Below are positions 25,791 through 33,378 of a DNA stretch of 64,000 nucleotides, in pieces. A model generated the notes under the pieces. That model was not told the DNA's origin. It did not search any database and was given only the letters and a program-made list of their open reading frames with translations. The position numbers were made by a program, and so were the translations under genes. Source of the stretch: Enterococcus faecalis (GTDB taxonomy: Bacteria > Bacillota > Bacilli > Lactobacillales > Enterococcaceae); the NCBI RefSeq assembly GCF_029024925.1, contig NZ_CP118962.1, forward strand, positions 2,720,001-2,784,000, read 5' to 3'. The stretch's first letter is position 1. Every line of letters starts with the position of its first letter.

Positions 25791-27326
25791 ATGAAAAAAT
25801 TTACTCTTCCCCTGTTAGCCGCCTTATCGCTAATCCTTTTCGGCGCTTGCGGCAAAACAAACACCTCTGATAAAACCGCTGACGGCAAAGAAAAACTATC
25901 CATTGTCACGACTTTTTATCCTATGTACGATTTCACTAAAAATATTGTAGGCGATGAAGGAGACGTCAAATTGTTAATCCCTGCTGGTTCTGAACCACAC
26001 GATTATGAACCATCCGCCAAAGATATGGCTACCATCCATGATGCGGATGTTTTCATTTACCACAATGAAAATATGGAATCTTGGGTACCAAAAGCTGCTA
26101 AAGGCTGGAAAAAAGGAGCCCCGAACGTCATTAAAGGTACCGAAAACATGGTCTTACTTCCTGGCAGTGACGAAGACGGACACGACCATGACCACGAACA
26201 CGGCGAAGAAGGCCACCACCATGAATTAGATCCGCATACTTGGGTTTCGCCCCATCGTGCCATCCAAGAAGTCACAAACATCAAAGAACAATTAGTCAAA
26301 CTTTACCCTAAAAAAGCCAAAACATTTGAAACAAACGCAGAAAAATACTTAACAAAATTAACAGCCTTAGACAAAGAGTTCCAAACAGCTTTGAAAGACG
26401 CTAAGCAAAAAAGTTTTGTTACCCAACATGCTGCATTTGGTTATCTTGCCTTAGATTACGGCTTAAAACAAGTGCCAATAGCTGGTTTAACACCTGAACA
26501 AGAGCCCACTGCAGGGCGCTTGGCAGAGTTGAAAAAATATGTCACAGACAATCAAATTCGCTATATTTATTTTGAAAAAAATGCCAACGATAAAATTGCT
26601 AAAACGTTAGCTGACGAAGCAAATGTTCAATTGGAAGTCCTAAACCCGCTAGAAAGTTTGACACAAAAACAAATGGACAATGGCGAAGATTATCTTTCTG
26701 TAATGAAAGAAAACTTAACTGCTTTGAAAAAAACAACAGATACAGCTGGGAAAGAGGTTCAGCCAGAAACCTCTGAAAAAACAGAAAAAACCGTGGCTAA
26801 CGGCTATTTCAAAGACAGTGAGGTGGCTGAGAGAACACTGACAGATTACGCTGGAAATTGGCAATCCGTCTATCCTTTATTAAAAGATGGTACATTAGAC
26901 CAAGTCTTCGATTACAAAGCGAAACTGAAAAAAGATAAAACACCAGCCGAATACAAAACCTACTATGATGCCGGCTATCAAACCGATGTCGACCACATCA
27001 ACATCACTGATTCCACCATTGAATTTCTGGTCAATGGCAAACCACAAAAATTCACCTATAAAGCAGCCGGTTATAAAATTTTAAACTATGCAAAAGGCAA
27101 CCGTGGCGTCCGTTTCCTTTTTGAAACAGACGATGCCAATGCTGGGCGGTTTAAATACGTCCAATTTAGCGACCACAACATCGCACCAACGAAAGCCGCT
27201 CATTTCCACATCTTCTTCGGCGGCGATAGCCAAGAAAGTCTGTTCAATGAAATGGACAACTGGCCAACGTATTATCCAAACGACTTAAGCAAACAAGAAA
27301 TTGCCCAAGAAATGATTGCGCATTAA
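25791..27326 (+). CDS. adcA: AdcA zinc-binding lipoprotein with C-terminal ZinT domain
   Basis: 511 residues. Lipobox FGACG (Cys20 area). N-terminal cluster-A1 zinc-binding domain (about 35-305): zinc His in EPHDYEP, a His/Asp/Glu-rich loop (DEDGHDHDHEHGEEGHHHE), HTW and QHAAFGYLA. C-terminal ZinT domain (about 325-511) from ANGYFKDSEVAERTLTDYAGNWQSV to HFHIFFGGD. It captures zinc for the AdcBC importer, which is not encoded in this window. Last gene of the Zur operon. GGAG precedes the ATG. Confidence 0.95.
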   Translation: MKKFTLPLLAALSLILFGACGKTNTSDKTADGKEKLSIVTTFYPMYDFTKNIVGDEGDVKLLIPAGSEPHDYEPSAKDMATIHDADVFIYHNENMESWVPKAAKGWKKGAPNVIKGTENMVLLPGSDEDGHDHDHEHGEEGHHHELDPHTWVSPHRAIQEVTNIKEQLVKLYPKKAKTFETNAEKYLTKLTALDKEFQTALKDAKQKSFVTQHAAFGYLALDYGLKQVPIAGLTPEQEPTAGRLAELKKYVTDNQIRYIYFEKNANDKIAKTLADEANVQLEVLNPLESLTQKQMDNGEDYLSVMKENLTALKKTTDTAGKEVQPETSEKTEKTVANGYFKDSEVAERTLTDYAGNWQSVYPLLKDGTLDQVFDYKAKLKKDKTPAEYKTYYDAGYQTDVDHINITDSTIEFLVNGKPQKFTYKAAGYKILNYAKGNRGVRFLFETDDANAGRFKYVQFSDHNIAPTKAAHFHIFFGGDSQESLFNEMDNWPTYYPNDLSKQEIAQEMIAH

Positions 27327-27343
27327 GCATTCAAAAGAGAGGA

Positions 27344-27522
27344 GGTCGGGACAGAAGTGTTTAACTCCGAGAAATAAGAAGAAATTTCCGAAAATTGTTC
27401 TTTAATTTTTGGAGAATTTCGGCTTATTTCCGAAGGAGTTGCTTCTGTTCCCGCCGTTTATCAGTTTTTGAGCGTGGAGCAAAAATCCAAAGTGATTTTT
27501 GTCCCACGCTCCTCTCTTTTTT
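27344..27522 (-). repeat. Dispersed intergenic repeat, copy 1 (body hairpin + terminator)
   Basis: On the + strand: a roughly 112-base hairpin (GGTCGGGACAGAAG… to …CTTCTGTTCCCGCC, 27344-27455, with inner arms AACTCC/GGAGTT and AAATAAG/CTTATTT), then GTTTATCAGTTTTTG and a terminator hairpin AGCGTGG…CAAAAATC / GATTTTTG…CCACGCT (27471-27510) with a T-tract. Copies 2-4 (33269, 51571, 53251) run in the opposite orientation. It ends the adcA operon and also faces the dus gene. Confidence 0.8.
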
Positions 27523-27525
27523 TAT

Positions 27526-28500
27526 TTAGTCAAGCACACCATGTTCTGCTTCAAACGTCGCTAACAACTGGCGCACTTCATCCGTTGATTTTGTATTCAT
27601 TAATTGTGCTCTTAAATCACTGGCACCTGGAAAGCCTTTGACATAAATTTTAAAGAAGCGATGCAGCCCAACGATGGAACGAGGCACCAATTCTGCATAT
27701 TTGTCTTGCAAATCCAATTGTAAACGTAGCAAGCCCAGCAATTCTTGTGGCGTATGTGTTTTGGGTTCTTTTTCAAAGGCATAAGGATTTTTAAAAATCC
27801 CCCGACCAATCATGATGCCATCTACACCATATTGTTCTGCTAATTCTAGGCCCTTTTGACGATCGGGAATATCCCCATTAATCGTAATTGTCGTTTGCGG
27901 TGCGACACGGTCCCGAATAGCCATAATTTGCGGAATGACCTCCCAATGGGCATCCACTTTACTCATCTCTTTTCGTGTTCGCAAATGAATGGATAGATTC
28001 GCAATGTCTTGCTCTAATAAATGCGTGATCCACGCCTCCATTTCCGCCATTTCAGTAAACCCAATGCGTGTTTTGACACTAACAGGTAAGCCACCTGCTT
28101 TGGCGGCGTCAATCAATTCAGCCGCGACTTCTGGGCGCAAAATCAGCCCGCTGCCTTTTCCACGCTCAGCCACGTTAGGCACAGGACAGCCCATATTTAT
28201 ATCTAATCCTTGAAAGCCCATCTCCGCTACGCCGATACTCATTTCACGGAAAAATTCCGGTTTATCCCCCCAAATATGTGCCACCATCGGCTGTTCATCT
28301 TCTGTAAAAACGAGGCGCCCGCGTACACTATCTTTTCCTTCAGGATGACAATAACTATCTGAATTAGTAAACTCTGTAAAAAACACATCTGGTGCCCCAG
28401 CTTCTTTCACGACATGACGAAAGACCACATCAGTGACGTCTTCCATCGGTGCTAAAACAAAAAAGGGCTTTGGCAATGTTGCCCAAAAATTCTTGCTCAT
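27526..28500 (-). CDS. dus: tRNA-dihydrouridine synthase
   Basis: 324 residues from the ATG at 28500 (CGGAG 9 bases upstream; another ATG lies at 28506). FMN-dependent TIM barrel: [11 protein letters not shown] at the start, catalytic Cys in [30 protein letters not shown] and the phosphate-binding [10 protein letters not shown], then a C-terminal helical tRNA-binding domain. It reduces uridines in tRNA using NADPH. Which position it modifies is not clear from sequence. Its 3' end abuts the dispersed repeat. Confidence 0.9.
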   Translation of the reverse strand: MSKNFWATLPKPFFVLAPMEDVTDVVFRHVVKEAGAPDVFFTEFTNSDSYCHPEGKDSVRGRLVFTEDEQPMVAHIWGDKPEFFREMSIGVAEMGFQGLDINMGCPVPNVAERGKGSGLILRPEVAAELIDAAKAGGLPVSVKTRIGFTEMAEMEAWITHLLEQDIANLSIHLRTRKEMSKVDAHWEVIPQIMAIRDRVAPQTTITINGDIPDRQKGLELAEQYGVDGIMIGRGIFKNPYAFEKEPKTHTPQELLGLLRLQLDLQDKYAELVPRSIVGLHRFFKIYVKGFPGASDLRAQLMNTKSTDEVRQLLATFEAEHGVLD

Positions 28501-28625
28501 CTTCATATACTCCGTTTCTGATTTTTTCTTTATTTTCAACGACAACTTGTCGACATATTCTGGTGCGAAACATTGCTATTATACAGGGAAATGCACGAAG
28601 AATCAAAAAAGCATACTTAGAAACA

Positions 28626-28674
28626 AGAAAACTGTCTGAATCTGCTCGCTAGAATGAGTGATTCAGACAGTTTA
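28626..28674 (-). terminator. Terminator of the yadGH-type operon
   Basis: AAACTGTCTGAATC / GATTCAGACAGTTT 14-bp stem, followed by TTC and T-rich DNA on the minus strand. Confidence 0.75.
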
Positions 28675-28687
28675 ATCTTTTTACGGC

Positions 28688-29458
28688 TTAACTACGTAAG
28701 CCACGCCCTGTTTCTACAAGGTACCAACAAATGCCATATAAAACGACAATAAATAAGATTAAAATGGTCATAGAAATACCAATTGGCACATCTTGAACCC
28801 CTAGGAAACCGTAGCGGAACCCAGAAATCATGTAAACAATCGGATTAACTTTTGAGACAGCTTGCCAAAATGGCGGCAACATGGAAATGGCATAGAAAAC
28901 CCCACCCAAATAGGTTAAAGGCTGTAACACAAAGGTCGGCACAATCGATACATCATCATAGGATTGCGCAAAAATACCATTTAACAAACCAGCTAAAGAA
29001 AAAAGAATCGCTGTCATCAATAAAGTCATGATGACCATCAGCCAAGAAACAACGTGCAATGGCACAAAAAATAGAGAAATGATGGTGACTAACGCACCGA
29101 CCAAAATACTACGACCAACGCCACCAATCACAAATCCCCAAATAATCACATGAGTTGGAACTGGCGCCACAAGAATTTCTTCGATATTTTTCTGGAATTT
29201 TTGTGAGAAAAAGGAAGATGAAACATTGGCGTACGAGCTTGTAATGGCTGACATCATAATTAAACCTGGCACGATAAATTCCATATAAGAAAAACCGCCC
29301 ATGTCGCCAATTCTCCCGCCAATCATTTTCCCAAAAATCACAAAATATAAGGACGTCGTAATTACTGGCGGTACCAGTGTTTGGACCCAAATCCGTAAAT
29401 AACGGTTGGTTTCCTTCACAGCTAAACTTTTTAAAGCAGTAAAATACAGACTAAACAT
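28688..29458 (-). CDS. yadH: ABC-2 type exporter permease (YadH-like)
   Basis: 256 residues with six membrane segments and the ABC-2 pattern: N-terminal RYLRIWVQTLVPPVITTSLYFVIFG, SGFSYMEFIVPGLIMMS-type core, C-terminal YGFLGVQDVPIGIS and a last helix. Length and motifs match E. coli YadH. It pairs with the ATPase gene, which overlaps it by 8 bases. Substrate unknown; family members export drugs, polysaccharides or lipids. Confidence 0.85.
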   Translation of the reverse strand: MFSLYFTALKSLAVKETNRYLRIWVQTLVPPVITTSLYFVIFGKMIGGRIGDMGGFSYMEFIVPGLIMMSAITSSYANVSSSFFSQKFQKNIEEILVAPVPTHVIIWGFVIGGVGRSILVGALVTIISLFFVPLHVVSWLMVIMTLLMTAILFSLAGLLNGIFAQSYDDVSIVPTFVLQPLTYLGGVFYAISMLPPFWQAVSKVNPIVYMISGFRYGFLGVQDVPIGISMTILILFIVVLYGICWYLVETGRGLRS

Positions 29459-30386
29459 GTTGATCCTCCCTTTGGTACGTATCCTCGGTAATCTTCAAGA
29501 AGAGCTCTTCCAAACGGTTGGACTTATTCCGCATTGACAAAACTTTGATTCCTTGTTGACTTAGCTGTTCAAACAAGTGATTGACACCTTGGTTTCGTTC
29601 CACTTCCACCGCTAACGTTAACTCGTCCTCAAATACGCTTTGATAGCCTTCAATAACAGGCGCCTGCGTATAAGGTGCTAAATCAAAAATAAACGTTTCA
29701 AATTGTAATTTTGCTAACAAGTGCTTCATGCTGGTGTTTTCAATCAATTCACCAGACTGAATAATCCCAATGTTGCGACACAACATCTCAGCTTCTTCTA
29801 AGTAATGGGTCGTCAAAATAATCGTGGTTCCCTGCGCATTTAACTCTTGTAAAAAGGCCCACATTTCACGGCGCAATTCAATATCGACACCTGCAGTTGG
29901 TTCATCTAAAATCAATAACTTCGGCTCATGCATCAGCGCGCGAGCAATCATCAAGCGACGTTTCATTCCGCCAGAAAGCATTCGCGCCCGTTCGTTCCGT
30001 TTTTCCCATAAATTGGATTGTTTTAAATACTTTTCACTCCGTTTCATGGCTTCTTTACGAGACACCCCATAATAGCCCGCTTGATTGACCACAATCTGCT
30101 GGACCGTTTCAAACGGATTGAAGTTAAACTCCTGCGGCACTAACCCAATCTGTTGCTTCGCCCGCACCATCTCCGTATCTAAATCATACCCAAAAATTTT
30201 GACTTTCCCCGAAGTCTTATTAACTAACGAGGTCACAATCCCAATCGTCGTTGATTTTCCTGCGCCATTCGGTCCCAAAAGAGCATAAAAATCGCCTTCT
30301 TCGACTGTTAAATCAATCCCCCGCAACGCTTCAACACCTGAAGCGTACACTTTGCGTAAATCTTGTATCACAAGAGCATCAGTCAT
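29451..30386 (-). CDS. yadG: ABC-2 type exporter ATPase (YadG-like)
   Basis: 311 residues. Walker A GPNGAGKST, Q-loop LVPQEFNFN, signature LSGGMKRRLMIARAL, Walker B LLILDEPTAGVD, H-loop TTHYLEE. The C-terminal 80 residues are an extension typical of the YadG/CcmA-like branch. AAGGAGAG precedes the ATG. A -10-like TGT-TACAAT lies at 30425-30430 on the minus strand without a clear -35. First gene of the two-gene operon. Confidence 0.88.
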   Translation of the reverse strand: MTDALVIQDLRKVYASGVEALRGIDLTVEEGDFYALLGPNGAGKSTTIGIVTSLVNKTSGKVKIFGYDLDTEMVRAKQQIGLVPQEFNFNPFETVQQIVVNQAGYYGVSRKEAMKRSEKYLKQSNLWEKRNERARMLSGGMKRRLMIARALMHEPKLLILDEPTAGVDIELRREMWAFLQELNAQGTTIILTTHYLEEAEMLCRNIGIIQSGELIENTSMKHLLAKLQFETFIFDLAPYTQAPVIEGYQSVFEDELTLAVEVERNQGVNHLFEQLSQQGIKVLSMRNKSNRLEELFLKITEDTYQREDQHV

Positions 30387-30532
30387 TCGTAACTCTCCTT
30401 AATGTATAAATATTCATGAGTATTATTGTAACACTTCTCGATAAAAACGGGGGTTATTTTGATTAAATTTCACAGTTTTGCTTAGCTATTTTTCAGCAAC
30501 AAACTAGCCAACGATTAACGTGTTTATTTTGA

Positions 30533-30558
30533 CTTGAAACTGTTTAAACAGTTTCAAG
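30533..30558. promoter_or_regulatory. 26-bp perfect palindrome, probable activator site
   Basis: Exact inverted repeat with half CTTGAAACTGTTT, centred about 60 bases upstream of the -24 element. This is the usual place for an upstream activating sequence of a LevR-type sigma-54 activator. Confidence 0.7.
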
Positions 30559-30603
30559 AGCGTTAAAACCTTTTCAAATCAAGGATTTAGAGTTCTTTTT
30601 TTT

Positions 30604-30620
30604 TGGCACAGAACTTGCTT
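30604..30620 (+). promoter_or_regulatory. Sigma-54 (-24/-12) promoter of the PTS operon
   Basis: TGGCAC-AGAAC-TTGCTT matches the sigma-54 consensus TGGCAC-N5-TTGCW exactly. Confidence 0.92.
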
Positions 30621-30643
30621 TATATAAAAGTGAGGTGAAAAGA

Positions 30644-31063
30644 ATGAAAAGAAAATTTTTAATTGCTAGTCACGGAAACTTAGCGAAAGGCTTCCAAAGT
30701 TCCTTGGATATTCTCGCAGACAAAGGAAAAGAGCTGGCGGTCATCAATGCCTATGTGACTCCTGAGGACTACACGCCAATTATTCAAACGTTTCTTCAGT
30801 CCCTTGGCGCAGAAGAACAAGCTATTATTTTAACAGATTTATATGGTGGTAGTGTCAATCAAAAAATTGTTCAAGAAGTCATGACGACAAAACTAGACAA
30901 TGTTTTTATCATTTCCAATGCCAACTTAGCCATTGCCTTGTCGCTGATTTTCTTAAAAGAAGGCGAAAAGCTAACCAAAGAAGATATTCAAGCAGCAATT
31001 GCTGAAGCACAAATTCAATTCGTTGAATTAAACCCATCAAATGAAGAAGAAAACTTTTTTTAG
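30644..31063 (+). CDS. PTS mannose-family EIIA component
   Basis: 139 residues from the ATG at 30644 (GAGGTG 6 bases upstream). Phosphorylated His10 in LIASHGNLAKG, then TDLYGGSVNQ, the second hallmark of the EIIA-Man fold. It takes phosphate from HPr and passes it to EIIB. A separate EIIA polypeptide, not fused to EIIB. First gene of a four-gene operon EIIA-EIIB-EIIC-EIID under sigma-54 control. The sugar cannot be told from sequence. Confidence 0.92.
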   Translation: MKRKFLIASHGNLAKGFQSSLDILADKGKELAVINAYVTPEDYTPIIQTFLQSLGAEEQAIILTDLYGGSVNQKIVQEVMTTKLDNVFIISNANLAIALSLIFLKEGEKLTKEDIQAAIAEAQIQFVELNPSNEEENFF

Positions 31064-31075
31064 GAGGAAATTAAA

Positions 31076-31567
31076 ATGATTACACAAGTACGAGTAGACG
31101 ACAGATTAATTCACGGCCAAGTAGCCGTAGTTTGGACCAAAGAATTGAATGCCCCCTTATTAGTTGTAGCGAATGATGAAGCAGCCAAAAACGAAGTAAT
31201 GCAAATGACGTTAAAAATGGCTGTCCCTAATGGCATGAAACTATTAATTCGCTCAGTCGATGATGCGATTGATGTCTTTAATGATCCTCGTGGCAAAGAC
31301 AAACGAATTTTTGTAATTGTGAACAGTGTAGCGGATGCTACTAAAATTGCGAAAAACGTGACAGATATTGAAAGTGTGAATGTTGCCAACGCTGGCCGCT
31401 TTGATAAATCAGATCCAGCCACCAAAACAATGGTTTTCCCGAGTGTCCAATTAAACCCTGAAGAGTTAGAAGCTGCCAAAGAATTAGCCAGTTTGACTCA
31501 CGTGGAAAGCTATAACCAAGTACTGCCAACCAACTCAAAATTAAGTCTAAAACAAGCCGTCAATTAA
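31076..31567 (+). CDS. PTS mannose/sorbose-family EIIB component
   Basis: 163 residues. Phospho-His13 in RVDDRLIHGQVAVVW, the fixed N-terminal motif of EIIB-Man/Sor. The remainder has the expected VVANDEAAKN and NAGRFDKSD segments. Cytosolic; passes phosphate to the incoming sugar at EIIC/EIID. AGGAGG precedes the ATG, 12 bases after the EIIA stop. Confidence 0.93.
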   Translation: MITQVRVDDRLIHGQVAVVWTKELNAPLLVVANDEAAKNEVMQMTLKMAVPNGMKLLIRSVDDAIDVFNDPRGKDKRIFVIVNSVADATKIAKNVTDIESVNVANAGRFDKSDPATKTMVFPSVQLNPEELEAAKELASLTHVESYNQVLPTNSKLSLKQAVN

Positions 31568-31591
31568 AAGGAAGAAAGGAAGAAATGAACA

Positions 31592-32407
31592 ATGCTTATG
31601 CATGCAACAATGGCAGCCTTAGCTGTATTTATCTGTTTTGCTGGGAATTATTTAACTGGTCAAAGTATGATGGAACGTCCCTTAGTCGTTGGATTAGTCA
31701 CAGGAATTTTAATGGGCGACATGAAAACAGGGGTCTTAATGGGGGCCTCTTTAGAAGCAATTTTCTTAGGAAATGTTAATATCGGTGGTGTTATCGCAGC
31801 GGAACCTGTAACTGCGACTACTTTAGCCACAACGTTTGCAATTATTTCAAATGTCGAACAAAAAGCCGCCATGACGTTAGCCGTACCAATTGGGATGTTA
31901 GCCGCTTTCGTGGTGATGTTTTTAAAAAATGTCTTTATGAATATCTTTGCTCCTTCTCTTGACAAAGCAGCACGTGAAGGCAACCAAAAAATGGTTGTGA
32001 CACTGCATTACGGAACGTGGATTATTTATTATTTAATCATCGCTTCGATTTCATTTATCGGAATTTTAGCAGGAAGCGGGCCAGTAAATCTGTTTGTTGA
32101 AAGCATTCCACAAAATTTGATGAACGGCTTAAGCGCAGCTGGCGGGCTTTTACCTGCCGTTGGGTTTGCTATGTTAATGAAACTGTTATGGGATAATAAA
32201 TTAGCCGTCTTTTACATTTTAGGCTTTGTTTTAACCGCGTACCTACAATTACCAGCCGTTGCGGTAGCGGTCATCGGGACAGTAATTTGTGTCGTGAGTG
32301 CCCAACGGGATGTAGAATTTCGCGACATTCTAAAAAGAAAACCTGCGGCGTCTTCTGCGGTTGAAGGCAGCGCGAAAGAAATCGAAGAGGAGGACTTTTT
32401 CGCATGA
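31592..32407 (+). CDS. PTS mannose/sorbose-family EIIC membrane component
   Basis: 271 residues, with about seven to eight membrane segments and the family stretch LVVGLVTGILMGDMKTGVLMGASLEAIFLG. Forms the sugar channel with EIID. The start at 31592 has AGGAAG about 9 bases upstream; a second ATG three codons in is possible. Its stop overlaps the EIID start by 4 bases (ATGA). Confidence 0.9.
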   Translation: MLMHATMAALAVFICFAGNYLTGQSMMERPLVVGLVTGILMGDMKTGVLMGASLEAIFLGNVNIGGVIAAEPVTATTLATTFAIISNVEQKAAMTLAVPIGMLAAFVVMFLKNVFMNIFAPSLDKAAREGNQKMVVTLHYGTWIIYYLIIASISFIGILAGSGPVNLFVESIPQNLMNGLSAAGGLLPAVGFAMLMKLLWDNKLAVFYILGFVLTAYLQLPAVAVAVIGTVICVVSAQRDVEFRDILKRKPAASSAVEGSAKEIEEEDFFA

Positions 32408-33231
32408 AGTTAAAAGAGAATTTATCTAAAGAAGAGAAAAAAATGATGCGCTCTGTTTTCTGGCGTTCTTGGACGATGAATGCTAGCCGGACAGGAGCTA
32501 CACAATACCACGCAGTGGGTGTCATGTACACTTTACTCCCAGTTATCAATCGTTTTTATAAAACCAAGGAAGAACGGGCCGAGGCATTGGTGCGTCACAC
32601 CACTTGGTTCAATGCAACCATGCATATCAATAACTTCATCATGGGGCTCGTTGCTTCGATGGAAAAACAAAACAGTGAAGACGAAAACTTTGATGCTAGC
32701 TCTATTACAGCGGTTAAAGCCTCACTAATGGGGCCACTTTCAGGCATCGGTGATTCCTTCTTCTGGGGCATCTTACGTGTTATTGCTGCAGGTATTGGGA
32801 TTTCATTAGCCAGCACTGGTTCGCCATTAGGGGCGATTGTCTTCTTACTTTTATACAACGTTCCTGCGTTCCTGATTCACTATTATGCGTTGTATAGCGG
32901 CTACTCAATCGGTGAAAGTTTTATCCAAAAAATGTACGAATCAGGCGGAATGAAGATACTCACAAAAGTATCGAGTATGCTAGGCTTAATGATGATGGGC
33001 AGTATGACTGCTTCGAATGTAAAATTCAAAACGATTCTTGAAGTTTCCGTTAAAGGAAGCGAAGACGTAGTTAAAATCCAAGACTATTTGGATCAACTAT
33101 TCGTCGGTATCGTACCATTAGCCGTGACATTACTTGCTTTCTGGCTATTACGCAAAAAAGTCAATGTTAACGTAGTGATGTTTGGCATCATGTTCTTAGG
33201 CATCTTGCTAGGATTACTAGGCATCTGTTAA
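32404..33231 (+). CDS. PTS mannose-family EIID membrane component
   Basis: 275 residues. EIID landmarks: FWRSWTMNASRTGATQYHAVGVMYTLLPVI near the start, HTTWFNATMHINNFIMG, SLMGPLSGIGDSFFWGILR, and a hydrophobic C-terminus. Works with EIIC as the membrane complex. AGGAGG lies in the end of the EIIC gene, so translation is coupled. The operon ends in repeat copy 2. Confidence 0.93.
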   Translation: MKLKENLSKEEKKMMRSVFWRSWTMNASRTGATQYHAVGVMYTLLPVINRFYKTKEERAEALVRHTTWFNATMHINNFIMGLVASMEKQNSEDENFDASSITAVKASLMGPLSGIGDSFFWGILRVIAAGIGISLASTGSPLGAIVFLLLYNVPAFLIHYYALYSGYSIGESFIQKMYESGGMKILTKVSSMLGLMMMGSMTASNVKFKTILEVSVKGSEDVVKIQDYLDQLFVGIVPLAVTLLAFWLLRKKVNVNVVMFGIMFLGILLGLLGIC

Positions 33232-33268
33232 AATTGAAACAATAAACATTTAATTATTAAACACTTAG

Positions 33269-33360
33269 AGCCTGAGACAAAAATCCAAAGTGATTTTTAT
33301 CTCAGGCTTAAAAGCTGATAAACGGCGGGAACAGAAGCAACCCCTTTCCCGACCTCTCTT
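33269..33360 (+). repeat. Dispersed intergenic repeat, copy 2 (short form)
   Basis: Terminator hairpin AGCCTGAGA…AAAAATC / GATTTTT…TCTCAGGCT (33269-33308), then the conserved string GATAAACGGCGGGAACAGAA and GCAAC, then CCCGACCTCTCTT. The middle of the body seen in copy 3 is deleted. It lies between the EIID gene and the activator gene, and the terminator would limit readthrough into the activator. Confidence 0.75.
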
Positions 33361-33378
33361 TTGGAAGGACGATGAATC

